A stretch of DNA of 14,280 bases from an uncultured Nitrososphaerota archaeon (GCA_934869045.1 CAKXAF010000029.1:1-14280); one strand, 5' to 3'; shown: positions 1 to 6,726, counted from the first letter of the stretch. Numbers and translations: made by a program. The notes: generated by a model from the sequence alone, not told the origin.

Positions 1-12
1 ATGCCGTAACCT

Positions 13-50
13 GCAAAACGCCTCCCCTTCAAAAAGGGGAGGTGTTTTGC
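13..50 (+). terminator. Strong intrinsic terminator, probably of a plus-strand gene outside the window
   Basis: A near-perfect inverted repeat pairs 13-29 with 34-50 around a 4-base loop. Read on the plus strand, the only non-Watson-Crick position is a G-U wobble (20 with 43). Read on the minus strand it becomes an A-C mismatch, so the structure fits best as a plus-strand terminator. The right arm ends in a short T run (45-48). The window opens with ATG CCG TAA, which could be the last codons of a plus-strand gene converging on the minus-strand genes; that is inference. It could also stop minus-strand transcripts that pass the DUF1275 gene. Confidence 0.75.
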
Positions 51-97
51 CATAAACTTTTTAAAATAAATTGCAGAAACGGAGACGGACCGGGAAG

Positions 98-118
98 AGC
101 TTTGCCTTTTCCAAAGCT
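98..118. repeat. Small inverted repeat downstream of the DUF1275 gene
   Basis: Seven bases at 98-104 (AGCTTTG) are perfectly complementary to 112-118, with a 7-base loop. There is no T tract on either side, so it is not a convincing terminator. The rest of 51-148 holds no gene that I can support. Confidence 0.35.
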
Positions 119-148
119 GCCGCCTTTTGAAGGAAGGGGACGGAACCT

Positions 149-841
149 TTACTTTTTTCCCGAAGATTTTTCCGCTTTTTCCACCCGCAGAAACAGCAGG
201 CCGATGGCTGCCGCCAGCGGGATCAGACAAACCAGCACGGCCCTTTGACGAAATAGGCGGACCATCCACTCGCCCAACACCGCACCGCCCAGGAAAATTC
301 CGACGACGCCATAAAAACGCAGGCTCTGCCGCCGCTCTTCCGGGTCCTTTGTAATCCAAAACCGAAACAATAGCTCTGCCGCGCTTCGGAGGTTTCCCGT
401 ACACATGGTAGTAGCATAGGCCGCTCCCACCATTTTCCGAAAGCTTTCCACCTGGATGCCGCAGGCCAGGGAAACCGCCACATTTGCCGCCGTATCAGCT
501 CCTCCCCCCGCAGGGAAAAACGCCACCGCCGCCAAAATCACCGCCTCCGCTGCCAGAGCCGCCTGCCGCCACGCGAAGCGCGGATGCTCCCGGAAGCGAT
601 GGCGGATGGCCTCGGTCAGCAACACGCCGCCCGTAAAAGCCAGCACCGGTATCAGGTAGCAACAAATCTCCGCATATTCCCTTCTGGCAATCCGGATGCC
701 CAGCAGCACCAGGTTCCCCGTCTGGGCAAAGGCGAAGACCCCGCCCCGCGCCAGATAGGTGTAGGCGTCCAAAATCCCGCCGGACAGTGCCAACAGCGCA
801 CCCATCCAAAAAGTTTCCTCTACCGGCACCCCTTTTTTCAT
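149..841 (-). CDS. DUF1275/YoaK-family membrane protein
   Basis: The 230-residue product is a hydrophobic, probably six-helix integral membrane protein of the DUF1275 (YoaK) family, whose function is not established. The family signature is visible near the N-terminus as GGILDAYTYLARGGVFA followed by QTGN (about residues 21-43). A second, internally related TTMCTGN motif lies near residue 145, consistent with an internal duplication. The C-terminus is basic (KAEKSSGKK) and probably cytoplasmic. The start codon lies 5 bases after the stop of the Na/Pi cotransporter gene, and its GGAGG ribosome binding site lies inside the end of that gene, so the two are almost certainly co-transcribed. Any link between this protein and phosphate is inferred from the operon only. 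Confidence 0.9.
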   Translation of the reverse strand: MKKGVPVEETFWMGALLALSGGILDAYTYLARGGVFAFAQTGNLVLLGIRIARREYAEICCYLIPVLAFTGGVLLTEAIRHRFREHPRFAWRQAALAAEAVILAAVAFFPAGGGADTAANVAVSLACGIQVESFRKMVGAAYATTMCTGNLRSAAELLFRFWITKDPEERRQSLRFYGVVGIFLGGAVLGEWMVRLFRQRAVLVCLIPLAAAIGLLFLRVEKAEKSSGKK

Positions 842-846
842 CCGGC

Positions 847-2652
847 TTAATCCTCCGCTGGAAGCGCTGCAAGATATTGGGACATATAGTTCTTCATCAG
901 ACGGTTGTACTCTTCGGTGTTGCCCTGATGCATTTTTTTAATATACTCATGCCGGTTGAGAATCTCACCGTTTTTATGCCGCCCGATAATATACACCGCG
1001 ATGTTGGAACAGTGGTCGGAGATCCGCTCAATGTTGGTCAGCACTTCCAAAAAGACCAACCCGGCGTCAATGGTGCACAAGCCGCTCTTCAGCCGTTTGA
1101 TGTGACGGTATTTCAGAGTGTCCTGCATGGCGTCGATTGTCTCCTCCAGGGGCTCGATCTGCGTCGCCAGGGAAAGGTCGTCATTTTTCAGAGCCTCATA
1201 GGCCATGGCCACGATGTGCTCCACCGCCGCACAGATGATATCCAACTCCTGAATCGCCTTGCCGCTGAATTTCACATGCTTGTCGTAAAGGGCCTCGGCC
1301 CGCTCCACCAGGTTGATTGCATAGTCGCCGATCCGCTCAAACTCCACGGTCAACCGCAGCAGAAGGGTGACGTCCTTGCTCTCCTTGTCGGTCAGCTCAC
1401 ACTCGCTGATCCGGCCCAGATAGCTGTTGAGCCGGTCCTCCGTCTGGTCGATCTGATTTTCCGCGGTCTGTATGGTCTCAATCAGCTTGCGGTCATACTC
1501 CTGAAACAGCGTATACGACCGCTGGAAGTTGAACAGCGCATCCCGTGCCATTTCTTCCAGAACAACGCGGCTCTGGTTCAGAGCAATGGCCGGGGTGGAG
1601 AGAAAGCGCTCGTCCAGAGGGTCGGCTCCCGCTTCCAGCTCCGGCTGGAGGAGTTCCTTGGATGCCGGTGCATGATCCCGCACCGTCCATTCCGCCAATC
1701 GTGCCAGCCCCTTGTAAAAGGGCAGCATGACGATGGTGGCCACTACGTTAAAGATGGTGTGGAAATTGGCGATGCCGCCCTTGTTGATGGGGCTGTCCCA
1801 GAAGGAGAAGCCCCCGATGGCCGCGTTGATGCCGTAAACGCCCGCCAAAAACAGAACGGTCCCAATGATGTTGAAATAAAGATGAACCATGGCGGCCCGC
1901 TTGGCATTTTTATTCGCCCCAATGCTGGAAAGGAGCGAGGTCACGCAGGTGCCGATATTCTGGCCCATGATAATCGGGAAAGCCGCTGAATAGGTGATCG
2001 CGCCGGTAGAAGACAGCGCCTGGAGAATGCCGATAGAGGCCGAAGAGCTTTGGATAATCGCAGTCACTGCCGCGCCTACCAATACACCCAGAACCGGGTT
2101 TTGGAAAGCCGCAAAGAGCTGCGCAAAAGCCGGGGACTCCCGCAGCGGCGTCATGGCAGATTCCATGGAGAACATCCCCTGAAACAGCACGCCGAAGCCC
2201 AGCAGAATCTCACCGACGATCTTTTTCCCAGGCCGCCGGGCCGCTAAGAGCAGCACGATACCAATTATCGCCGCCAGCGGCGCCAGGGTGCTGGGCTTCA
2301 GCCATTGGAGAAACGCATTGGCGTTTCCTTCCAAATCTCCCAGCCGCAGAATCTGCCCCGTGATGGTCGTCCCGATGTTGGCGCCCATGATCACGCCCAC
2401 CGCTGACTGCAACTTTAGAATGCCGGCGTTGACCATGCCCACGATGATCACCGTCGTGACGGAAGAGCTCTGGATCACCGCTGTCACTGCCGCGCCCAAC
2501 AGGACGCTGGTAAAGATATTGCTGGTCAGCTTTTCCAGGGCCTTTTCCACTTTGCCGCCGGAGGCCTTTTCCATCCCGCCTGCCAAAATGTTCATGCCGA
2601 AGAGGAAAAGTGCCAGACCGCCTCCCAAGCTGATGAAATTGAATGGACTCAT
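847..2652 (-). CDS. Na+/phosphate cotransporter family protein with C-terminal PhoU-like domain
   Basis: A 601-residue protein of the bacterial Na/Pi cotransporter (NptA/PNaS) family, expected to bring in phosphate with sodium at the cytoplasmic membrane. The membrane half (about residues 1-325) carries the two inverted-repeat signatures of the family: QSSS at 61-64 and again at 201-204, each followed by a GxNIGT loop (GANIGTT about 90-96, GQNIGT about 230-235). Residues about 335-595 are hydrophilic and helical with the character of a PhoU-like domain (for example FERIGDYAINLVERAE and IERISDHCSNIAVYI). Such domains are thought to regulate transport. The start is set by GGAGG seven bases upstream of ATG at 2652. 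It is the first gene of a two-gene operon with a DUF1275 gene and has its own promoter at 2718-2746. Length and domain order are normal for the family. Confidence 0.95.
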   Translation of the reverse strand: MSPFNFISLGGGLALFLFGMNILAGGMEKASGGKVEKALEKLTSNIFTSVLLGAAVTAVIQSSSVTTVIIVGMVNAGILKLQSAVGVIMGANIGTTITGQILRLGDLEGNANAFLQWLKPSTLAPLAAIIGIVLLLAARRPGKKIVGEILLGFGVLFQGMFSMESAMTPLRESPAFAQLFAAFQNPVLGVLVGAAVTAIIQSSSASIGILQALSSTGAITYSAAFPIIMGQNIGTCVTSLLSSIGANKNAKRAAMVHLYFNIIGTVLFLAGVYGINAAIGGFSFWDSPINKGGIANFHTIFNVVATIVMLPFYKGLARLAEWTVRDHAPASKELLQPELEAGADPLDERFLSTPAIALNQSRVVLEEMARDALFNFQRSYTLFQEYDRKLIETIQTAENQIDQTEDRLNSYLGRISECELTDKESKDVTLLLRLTVEFERIGDYAINLVERAEALYDKHVKFSGKAIQELDIICAAVEHIVAMAYEALKNDDLSLATQIEPLEETIDAMQDTLKYRHIKRLKSGLCTIDAGLVFLEVLTNIERISDHCSNIAVYIIGRHKNGEILNRHEYIKKMHQGNTEEYNRLMKNYMSQYLAALPAED

Positions 2653-2717
2653 AACGTTCCTCCAGGTTATTTCTCTGTTCCCTGCCCGCGCCGGGCGGAC
2701 AGGCTTTTCCGTTACTC

Positions 2718-2746
2718 ATTATAGCATACCCGTTTTTGTTTGTATA
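2718..2746 (-). promoter_or_regulatory. Sigma-A-type promoter of the Na/Pi cotransporter operon
   Basis: On the minus strand there is a perfect -10 box TATAAT (2723-2718), preceded by TGC, giving an extended -10. A -35-like TATACA (2746-2741) lies exactly 17 bases upstream. Transcription would start near 2711, giving a leader of about 60 nt before the ATG at 2652. Confidence 0.8.
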
Positions 2747-2772
2747 CCGCCGGCGCCGTCCATGAAAGAAAT

Positions 2773-2789
2773 TTTACCTGAAATTTACA
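2773..2789 (+). promoter_or_regulatory. Possible Pho-box-like direct repeat upstream of the phosphate transporter promoter
   Basis: Two hexamers, TTTACC (2773-2778) and TTTACA (2784-2789), are separated by 5 bases, an 11-base period. This resembles the TT(A/C/T)A(C/T)A repeats bound by PhoP in Bacillus. They lie 26-43 bases upstream of the -35 box but read in the opposite orientation to the gene. The match is short and could be chance in AT-rich DNA. Confidence 0.25.
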
Positions 2790-2828
2790 CAGATCGACTG
2801 GTACCTCCTTTTTCTGTAAAGAGCCGCC

Positions 2829-2866
2829 AAAAAACCGGCCTGCCGCATTTTTGCGGCAAGCCGGTT
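2829..2866 (-). terminator. Intrinsic terminator downstream of ribU
   Basis: A 14-base-pair hairpin (2853-2866 with 2833-2846, one G-U wobble, AAAAAT loop on the minus strand) begins 11 bases after the ribU stop codon and runs into a T tract. It separates ribU from the downstream Na/Pi cotransporter operon. Confidence 0.9.
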
Positions 2867-2877
2867 CCAGGATCCCT

Positions 2878-3495
2878 CTATTTTCCTTTAATCACCGGGG
2901 AGATGCGCTTGTAGATCAAAAAGGTGATGGCAACGCTGAGCAATCCCTTGACAAAGGTGAAGGGGGCGTTGAAAATCCACAGCGCCTGCCAAAGCGTCTC
3001 AATTTTGGGATTAATCGCCTGGTACATCCCCAAGATCGCATCCATGGGCATCAGCAGGTTTGCATAAACCGGATACACCAGGTAATAGTTGATAAAGACG
3101 CTGAAGAAGCCCATGGCCAGGGCGCCAATCAGCGCGCCAACCAGCGCGCCCTTCCGGTTGTTCCACTTTTTGTAGACCAGCCCTGCCGGAAGGACGAAAA
3201 ACACCCCCAGCAGGAAGTTGCACAGCTCGCCCACCCCCATGCTGTAAGTGAACAGCACATTCACCAGGTTCTTGATCAGGCAGACCGCCACGCCGCTGAG
3301 GGGGCCCATGCTGAAAGCAGCGATCAGCGCCGGCAGCTCGGAGAGATCCAGCTTGATGAAGCTGGGCACCAGCGGCACGCTGAAGCTCAGAAACATCAAA
3401 ACCGTAGAGAGCGCACCCAGAAGCGCGGTCATAACCATCGTACGGATCCGGGTCCGTCTGCGGGTGTTCTGGGGGTTTGACATTGATTTTTCCAT
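2878..3495 (-). CDS. ribU: Riboflavin ECF transporter substrate-binding subunit RibU
   Basis: The 205-residue, highly hydrophobic protein is the membrane S component of an energy-coupling factor (ECF) transporter. Such subunits bind the vitamin and work with a shared EcfA/EcfA'/EcfT module encoded elsewhere. The RibU signature KLDLSELPALI is at residues 48-58, followed by GPLSGVAVCLIKN (about 64-76). A basic N-terminus (RRRTRIR) precedes the first helix. The assignment to riboflavin is strongly supported by the FMN riboswitch directly upstream. I chose the ATG at 3495 because AAAGGA lies 8 bases before it; ATG 3483 is a possible internal start. A longer reading to 3693 would run through the riboswitch and is not real. 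The gene is monocistronic, bounded by the riboswitch terminator and the terminator at 2829-2866. Confidence 0.93.
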   Translation of the reverse strand: MEKSMSNPQNTRRRTRIRTMVMTALLGALSTVLMFLSFSVPLVPSFIKLDLSELPALIAAFSMGPLSGVAVCLIKNLVNVLFTYSMGVGELCNFLLGVFFVLPAGLVYKKWNNRKGALVGALIGALAMGFFSVFINYYLVYPVYANLLMPMDAILGMYQAINPKIETLWQALWIFNAPFTFVKGLLSVAITFLIYKRISPVIKGK

Positions 3496-3540
3496 GATGA
3501 CGTTCCTTTCTGCGGGTGTACCCGCGCCCGTCGGAGCAAA

Positions 3541-3569
3541 CAAAAACGCCCGCAGATGCTCTGCGGGCG
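3541..3569 (-). terminator. Attenuator terminator of the FMN riboswitch
   Basis: A perfect 10-base-pair GC-rich stem (3569-3560 with 3556-3547, TGC/GCA triloop) is followed on the minus strand by TTTTTG. It lies between the FMN aptamer and the ribU ribosome binding site, as expected for an expression platform that ends transcription when FMN is bound. Confidence 0.88.
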
Positions 3570-3612
3570 CAACACGCGGATTCCAGCCGGGGACAAGCCC
3601 CGCGGAAAGGTG

Positions 3613-3726
3613 TGTTTCTTTCATCCGGACTATAACCGTCGGTACCGGAGTTTCACCGGTTCGGCACATTTTCATGTGTTCGCGGACTATCACCGCCGGT
3701 GGAGACTTTCACTCCGCCCCGAAACA
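3613..3726 (-). promoter_or_regulatory. FMN riboswitch (RFN element) controlling ribU
   Basis: The minus strand carries the conserved RFN pieces in order. These are CGGGGCGGAGTGAAA, CACCGGCGGTGATAGTCCGCG, an ACACATGAAAATGTG variable hairpin, CCGGTGAAACTCCGGTACCG, ACGGTTATAGTCCGGATG and AAAG. The closing helix P1 forms between TGTTTC (3726-3721) and GAAACA (3618-3613). The aptamer senses flavin mononucleotide. With the terminator at 3541-3569 it should switch off synthesis of the riboflavin importer when FMN is plentiful. No promoter with good -35 and -10 boxes is obvious in the 45 bases upstream. Confidence 0.96.
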
Positions 3727-3747
3727 AGGTAAATTCAGTTTTTGATG

Positions 3748-3763
3748 AAAACGGCCGAAGCCG
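3748..3763 (-). terminator. Weak UUCG hairpin terminator after the CD1247-family gene
   Basis: On the minus strand a CGGC-TTCG-GCCG hairpin (3763-3752) is followed by TTTT, 10 bases after the stop codon. The stem is only 4 strong pairs plus possible G-U extensions. It may only partly separate the efp unit from the FMN riboswitch transcript. Confidence 0.4.
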
Positions 3764-3772
3764 CCGGCATCC

Positions 3773-4204
3773 TTATTTGTCACAGCCGCAGTCGCAGCCA
3801 TCTTCGCAGTCACATCCGTCGATATCCAGATCGAATTCCAGATCCTGACCGCAGTTGGGGCACTTCATCTCGCCCTCGTCCAGCATGGACTCGTCGATGT
3901 AGATGGTATTGTTGCAGGTAGGGCAGGTGATCTCGTAGGTTTCCCCATCCTCGCCGCAGCAGCACTCGCCCTCATCGTCCTCATCGCCGAAAACAGCTTC
4001 CTCGACATCGCCCAGATCCTCGTCCAGCACATCGAGCAGCTCACACATTTCGTCGGTCTCCTCCTCGATATCCGTAACTGTAGCAGCCAGATCGTCGAGA
4101 ACGTCCACAATGGCGTTAAAGACCTTGGTTTCCTTCTTATCCGCGTCCAGCTCCAGGCCGCTCATCAGGCCCTTCAGGTATGCGACTTTTTCCATCAGTT
4201 CCAT
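3773..4204 (-). CDS. CD1247-family acidic zinc-ribbon protein
   Basis: The 143-residue protein resembles the Clostridial family named after CD1247, of unknown function. Residues 1-50 form the conserved N-terminal helical region (EKVAYLKGLMSGLELD, ETKVFNAIVDVLDDLA). Residues about 45-80 are extremely acidic. A zinc ribbon with CPTC (94-97) and CPNC (115-118) follows. It is flanked by an unusual CCC triplet (81-83) and a tail with five cysteines alternating with Asp, Glu and Gly (131-141). The start follows GGGAGG by 6 bases. It lies 83 bases downstream of efp with no strong terminator between, so co-transcription with efp is likely. Binding of zinc or another metal is inferred from the cysteines. 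The very acidic body could suit binding to a basic partner, but this is speculation. Confidence 0.85.
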   Translation of the reverse strand: MELMEKVAYLKGLMSGLELDADKKETKVFNAIVDVLDDLAATVTDIEEETDEMCELLDVLDEDLGDVEEAVFGDEDDEGECCCGEDGETYEITCPTCNNTIYIDESMLDEGEMKCPNCGQDLEFDLDIDGCDCEDGCDCGCDK

Positions 4205-4287
4205 AAAATACCTCCCTTATCCAATCTCACATCCAGTATGCCCAGCTTGGGAACATCCATGCGCCGGGCCGACAGAAGGTGAACAGC

Positions 4288-4845
4288 TTATGCGCGTTCC
4301 ATGTATTCGCCGGTGCGGGTATCCACACGGATCATCTCGCCTTCGTCGATGAACAGCGGCACCTTGATCTCTGCGCCGGTCTCCAGCGTAGCAGGCTTGG
4401 TGGCGTTGGTGGCGGTGTTGCCCTTGAAGCCGGGATCGGTCTTGGTAACCTGCAGCTCCACAAAGTTGGGGGGCTCCACTCCGAAAACGACGCCCTTATA
4501 GGAAAGGACCTTCACCGGGGTGTTTTCCTTGACGAAGCGGAAACCGTCGCCCAGGTGGGCGCTGTCGATGGCCTGCTGCTCGTAGGTCTCGTTGTCCATG
4601 AAGTAGTAAAGGTTTTCGTCGTTATAAAGATATTCCATCTCGCGGCGCTCGATATACGCCTCCGGGAATTTCGCGGTGGGGTTGAACGTCGTCTCGGTGA
4701 CGGCGCCGGAAATCACGTTGCGCAGCTTGGTGCGGACGAACGCCGCGCCTTTGCCGGGCTTTACGTGCTGGAACTCGATGACCTGCATAACCTCGCCGTC
4801 CATATCGAAGGTAAGGCCGTTCCGAAAATCGCCTGCTGTTATCAT
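4288..4845 (-). CDS. efp: Translation elongation factor P
   Basis: The 185-residue product has the standard EF-P length and three-domain beta-barrel pattern. EF-P binds stalled ribosomes between the P and E sites and promotes peptide bond formation at consecutive prolines. The domain I loop carries PGKGAAFVR with Lys32 at the tip, the position modified in Bacillus and many other bacteria. The C-terminal domain ends in the expected IDEGEMIRVDTRTGEYMERA. A GGAGG lies 8 bases upstream of the start. The gene has its own promoter at 4979-5007 and a leader of about 127 nt, and is followed by the CD1247-family gene. No EpmA/YjeK-type modification gene is visible in the window. Confidence 0.97.
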   Translation of the reverse strand: MITAGDFRNGLTFDMDGEVMQVIEFQHVKPGKGAAFVRTKLRNVISGAVTETTFNPTAKFPEAYIERREMEYLYNDENLYYFMDNETYEQQAIDSAHLGDGFRFVKENTPVKVLSYKGVVFGVEPPNFVELQVTKTDPGFKGNTATNATKPATLETGAEIKVPLFIDEGEMIRVDTRTGEYMERA

Positions 4846-4879
4846 GTAGAAACCTCCATTTTGCTATCCCGCAATCGTT

Positions 4880-4890
4880 TGCACCGTGCA
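4880..4890. repeat. Short perfect dyad in the efp leader
   Basis: TGCAC-C-GTGCA is a perfect 5-base palindrome around one central base, located 35-45 bases upstream of the efp start codon and inside its transcribed leader. It might be a protein-binding site or part of a larger RNA fold, or be chance. Confidence 0.25.
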
Positions 4891-4978
4891 TCACTTCCCG
4901 CCGGAAGCACCGGCGCCGAAAAATCACGCTGTTGGAAGCCGTGCCTGGATCCTCTGGGCGCACTTCCATTACCTTATT

Positions 4979-5007
4979 ATTTTACCGTATCTCGGCCTTA
5001 TTTGCAA
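4979..5007 (-). promoter_or_regulatory. Promoter of efp
   Basis: The minus strand has TTGCAA (5007-5002) and TAAAAT (4984-4979) separated by exactly 17 bases. These match the sigma-A consensus at 4 of 6 and 5 of 6 positions. Transcription would start near 4972. This makes efp independent of the aroQ operon upstream. Confidence 0.75.
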
Positions 5008-5060
5008 GGGCAATTTGTAAATTTTCTTCGTTTTCGCCGGATTTTGCTCCCGCTGCCCGG

Positions 5061-5081
5061 AAAATCCATCAAATCAGATGG
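5061..5081 (-). terminator. Weak terminator overlapping the aroQ stop codon
   Basis: CCATC (5081-5077) pairs with GATGG (5070-5066) around a 6-base loop containing part of the stop codon, and is followed by ATTTT on the minus strand. The stem is only five pairs. A second inverted repeat (5061-5067 with 5039-5045, sequence GGATTTT) lies just downstream. Confidence 0.35.
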
Positions 5082-5503
5082 GCAAGACCTTCCAGTGCCA
5101 GGAAATAGCTGTACTTCCCGAACCCGCAGATCTGACCGGCGCAGACCGGCGCGATCACCGATTTGTGGCGGAACTCCTCCCGGCTGTGAATGTTGGAAAG
5201 ATGGACCTCGATGCAGGGGATCCGGATTCCGGCGATAGCGTCCCGGATGGCGATGGAGTAGTGGGTGTACGCCCCCATGTTGGCCACCACGCCGTCCACC
5301 TCATGACGGACCGCCTGGAGCTTGTCGATGATTCCGCCCTCGCTGTTGGACTGGTAGATTTCGCAATCAAAGCCCAGTTCCTCCGCCCGGGCCCGGATCT
5401 CCGCGTTGATGCTTGCAAAACTCTCCTTGCCATAAATCCCCGGTTCCCGCTCTCCGACCAGATTGATGTTGGGCCCGTGGATCACCAGTACTTTTTTCTT
5501 CAT
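5069..5503 (-). CDS. aroQ: Type II 3-dehydroquinate dehydratase
   Basis: The 144-residue protein is a normal-length type II dehydroquinase, the third step of the shikimate pathway (3-dehydroquinate to 3-dehydroshikimate). It normally assembles as a dodecamer. The family motifs are all visible: GPNINLVGEREPGIYG with the catalytic tyrosine near residue 24 on the mobile lid, QSNSEG, GAYTHYSIAIRDAI, EVHLSNIHSREEFRHKS with the catalytic histidine, and GQICGFG. A GGGAAAGGA ribosome binding site precedes the ATG. It lies 21 bases after a DUF952 gene and is the last gene of the yqeG unit. No other shikimate gene is in the window, so the clustering is not by pathway. Confidence 0.97.
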   Translation of the reverse strand: MKKKVLVIHGPNINLVGEREPGIYGKESFASINAEIRARAEELGFDCEIYQSNSEGGIIDKLQAVRHEVDGVVANMGAYTHYSIAIRDAIAGIRIPCIEVHLSNIHSREEFRHKSVIAPVCAGQICGFGKYSYFLALEGLAHLI

Positions 5504-5524
5504 CGTATTCTTCCTTTCCCTGTT

Positions 5525-5872
5525 TTAGATATCCGGATATCCGGCCAGCTCCGGATTTTTCATCCAATTTCCGTCCGCATCCCGGAGATACGGCAGTACC
5601 GCTTCCACAGCGTCCAGATTCAGCGTCCCGTAAATGTGCGGATAGGCTCTTCCGCAGCCGTCGCCGTCCTCCCAGCGGATCTCCGATCCAACGCGCTCCT
5701 CCGCGATGCACAGCAGAACCAGCTCTTCCTGTGTCTCCCGGAAATTGGGCGCGACCCGCCAGAAAAACGAAACCGGCGACCCATGGAGGAAGGGTTCCCC
5801 CTCCGGCAGGACGTAGCTTCCCGCCCTTTTCGCCGCTTCCCAGCCTTCCCGCGCCATGCAGTGCAGAATCAT
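5525..5872 (-). CDS. DUF952 family protein
   Basis: A small 115-residue protein of the DUF952 family, whose biochemical role is not established. The family hallmark is the PHIYGTLN segment near residues 78-85, preceded by conserved histidines at position 4 (ILHC) and position 30 (PFLHGSP), matching the usual first histidine and the FxHxS element. The C-terminus ends with PELAGYPDI. The start codon overlaps the stop of the TIM-barrel gene as ATGA, so translation is probably coupled and the proteins may be made in fixed proportion. No signal peptide or membrane segment is present, so it should be cytoplasmic. Confidence 0.82.
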   Translation of the reverse strand: MILHCMAREGWEAAKRAGSYVLPEGEPFLHGSPVSFFWRVAPNFRETQEELVLLCIAEERVGSEIRWEDGDGCGRAYPHIYGTLNLDAVEAVLPYLRDADGNWMKNPELAGYPDI

Positions 5873-6726
5873 TTGCCCATCTCCCTCCGGTAATGCTCCG
5901 CCATGGCCCGGGCGTCCTCGGCCTGGGTTCCGGCAGACTCACAGATGAACCGCGGTGACCACCCACGGCGGGCGACTTCTTCCATCAGCGGCTCAAAATC
6001 CGGGCCGTAAACCGTGTCGGCAAAGGTCAGATGGGCCTTCTCCCCGCCCTTTTCGGTGTAAGCGATCTTGGAGAAATGAGCATGGAACCGGCTGGCCCGG
6101 TCCGTCCCCAGCCGCTCCTCCACAGCGTCCAGAATCGCGGCATAGTCTTTCCTCTCCCGGATCCCGCCAAAAGTCCGGGCGTTCAGGTGCCCAAAGTCGA
6201 TACAGGGCAGCAGACCCTCATCCATCGCGCAGAGCTCCAGCACCTCGGAAAGGCTCCCCAGCTGGTTGACTTTGCCCATGGTCTCCGGGCAGACCGTGAT
6301 TCCCTCCAGGCCCATCCGGCGAAGCTCATCCAGGGCCAGCCGGAGGGTCCCCTTGGCCAGCTCCAGAGCCTCCTCCCGGGCGATCTTTCCGCAGGACCCA
6401 GAGTGGACCACGATCCGGTCGCCGCCCATGATCCAAGCCGCCTGGGCGGTATCGGTGATATATTTCACGGAAGCCAGCCGCTTCTCCTCCTCTACGGAGG
6501 AAAGGGAGATGTAATAGGGCGCGTGGACGCTCAGCGCCACATTTCCCGCCGCCTTTTCCTTCAGCTCCAACAGCTCTTTTTCCGCATACCGGACCCCTCG
6601 TCCGCACTGATACTCAAAAGCGTCCAGCCCAAACCTCTCCAGATAGGCCGGGATCTCCGCCGTCCGCTTGAATCCCATGGCCGCAAAGCTCTCCGGGCGC
6701 CCTGCCGGACCAAAACGTGCGCTCAT
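5869..6726 (-). CDS. Divergent deoxyribonuclease IV-like TIM-barrel protein
   Basis: The 285-residue protein belongs to the AP-endonuclease-2/xylose-isomerase-like TIM-barrel superfamily. It has the length of deoxyribonuclease IV. Likely metal ligands, in Nfo-like order, are H68 (VHAPYY), H108 (VVHSGS), E148 (PETMGK), D177 and H180 (IDFGHLN), H215/H217 (FHAHFS), H232 and E263 (CESAG). It differs from true Nfo: the N-terminal GAHVS motif is replaced by a GPAGRPESF opening, and the DxH ligand pair appears as KxH (K230, H232), so one usual zinc ligand seems missing. It may therefore be a DNA repair nuclease or a sugar isomerase-like enzyme. The start at 6726 overlaps the yqeG stop as ATGA. A longer reading upstream to 6963 overlaps yqeG and is rejected. 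Its own stop overlaps the DUF952 start. Confidence 0.85.
   Translation of the reverse strand: MSARFGPAGRPESFAAMGFKRTAEIPAYLERFGLDAFEYQCGRGVRYAEKELLELKEKAAGNVALSVHAPYYISLSSVEEEKRLASVKYITDTAQAAWIMGGDRIVVHSGSCGKIAREEALELAKGTLRLALDELRRMGLEGITVCPETMGKVNQLGSLSEVLELCAMDEGLLPCIDFGHLNARTFGGIRERKDYAAILDAVEERLGTDRASRFHAHFSKIAYTEKGGEKAHLTFADTVYGPDFEPLMEEVARRGWSPRFICESAGTQAEDARAMAEHYRREMGK

Noticed and set aside
787..1989. 400-codon open frame on the plus strand
   Set aside because: It lies antisense to the clearly recognised Na/Pi cotransporter gene, has low-complexity shadow composition and no recognisable domain.
2878..3693. Longer ribU reading starting at 3693
   Set aside because: The extension would translate the FMN riboswitch and its terminator. 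A good ribosome binding site supports ATG 3495.
4279..5238. 319-codon plus-strand frame
   Set aside because: It covers efp, its promoter and the end of aroQ in antisense and has no domain signature.
5367..5966. 199-codon minus-strand frame
   Set aside because: It is an out-of-frame reading of the aroQ, DUF952 and TIM-barrel genes, all of which are recognised in other frames.
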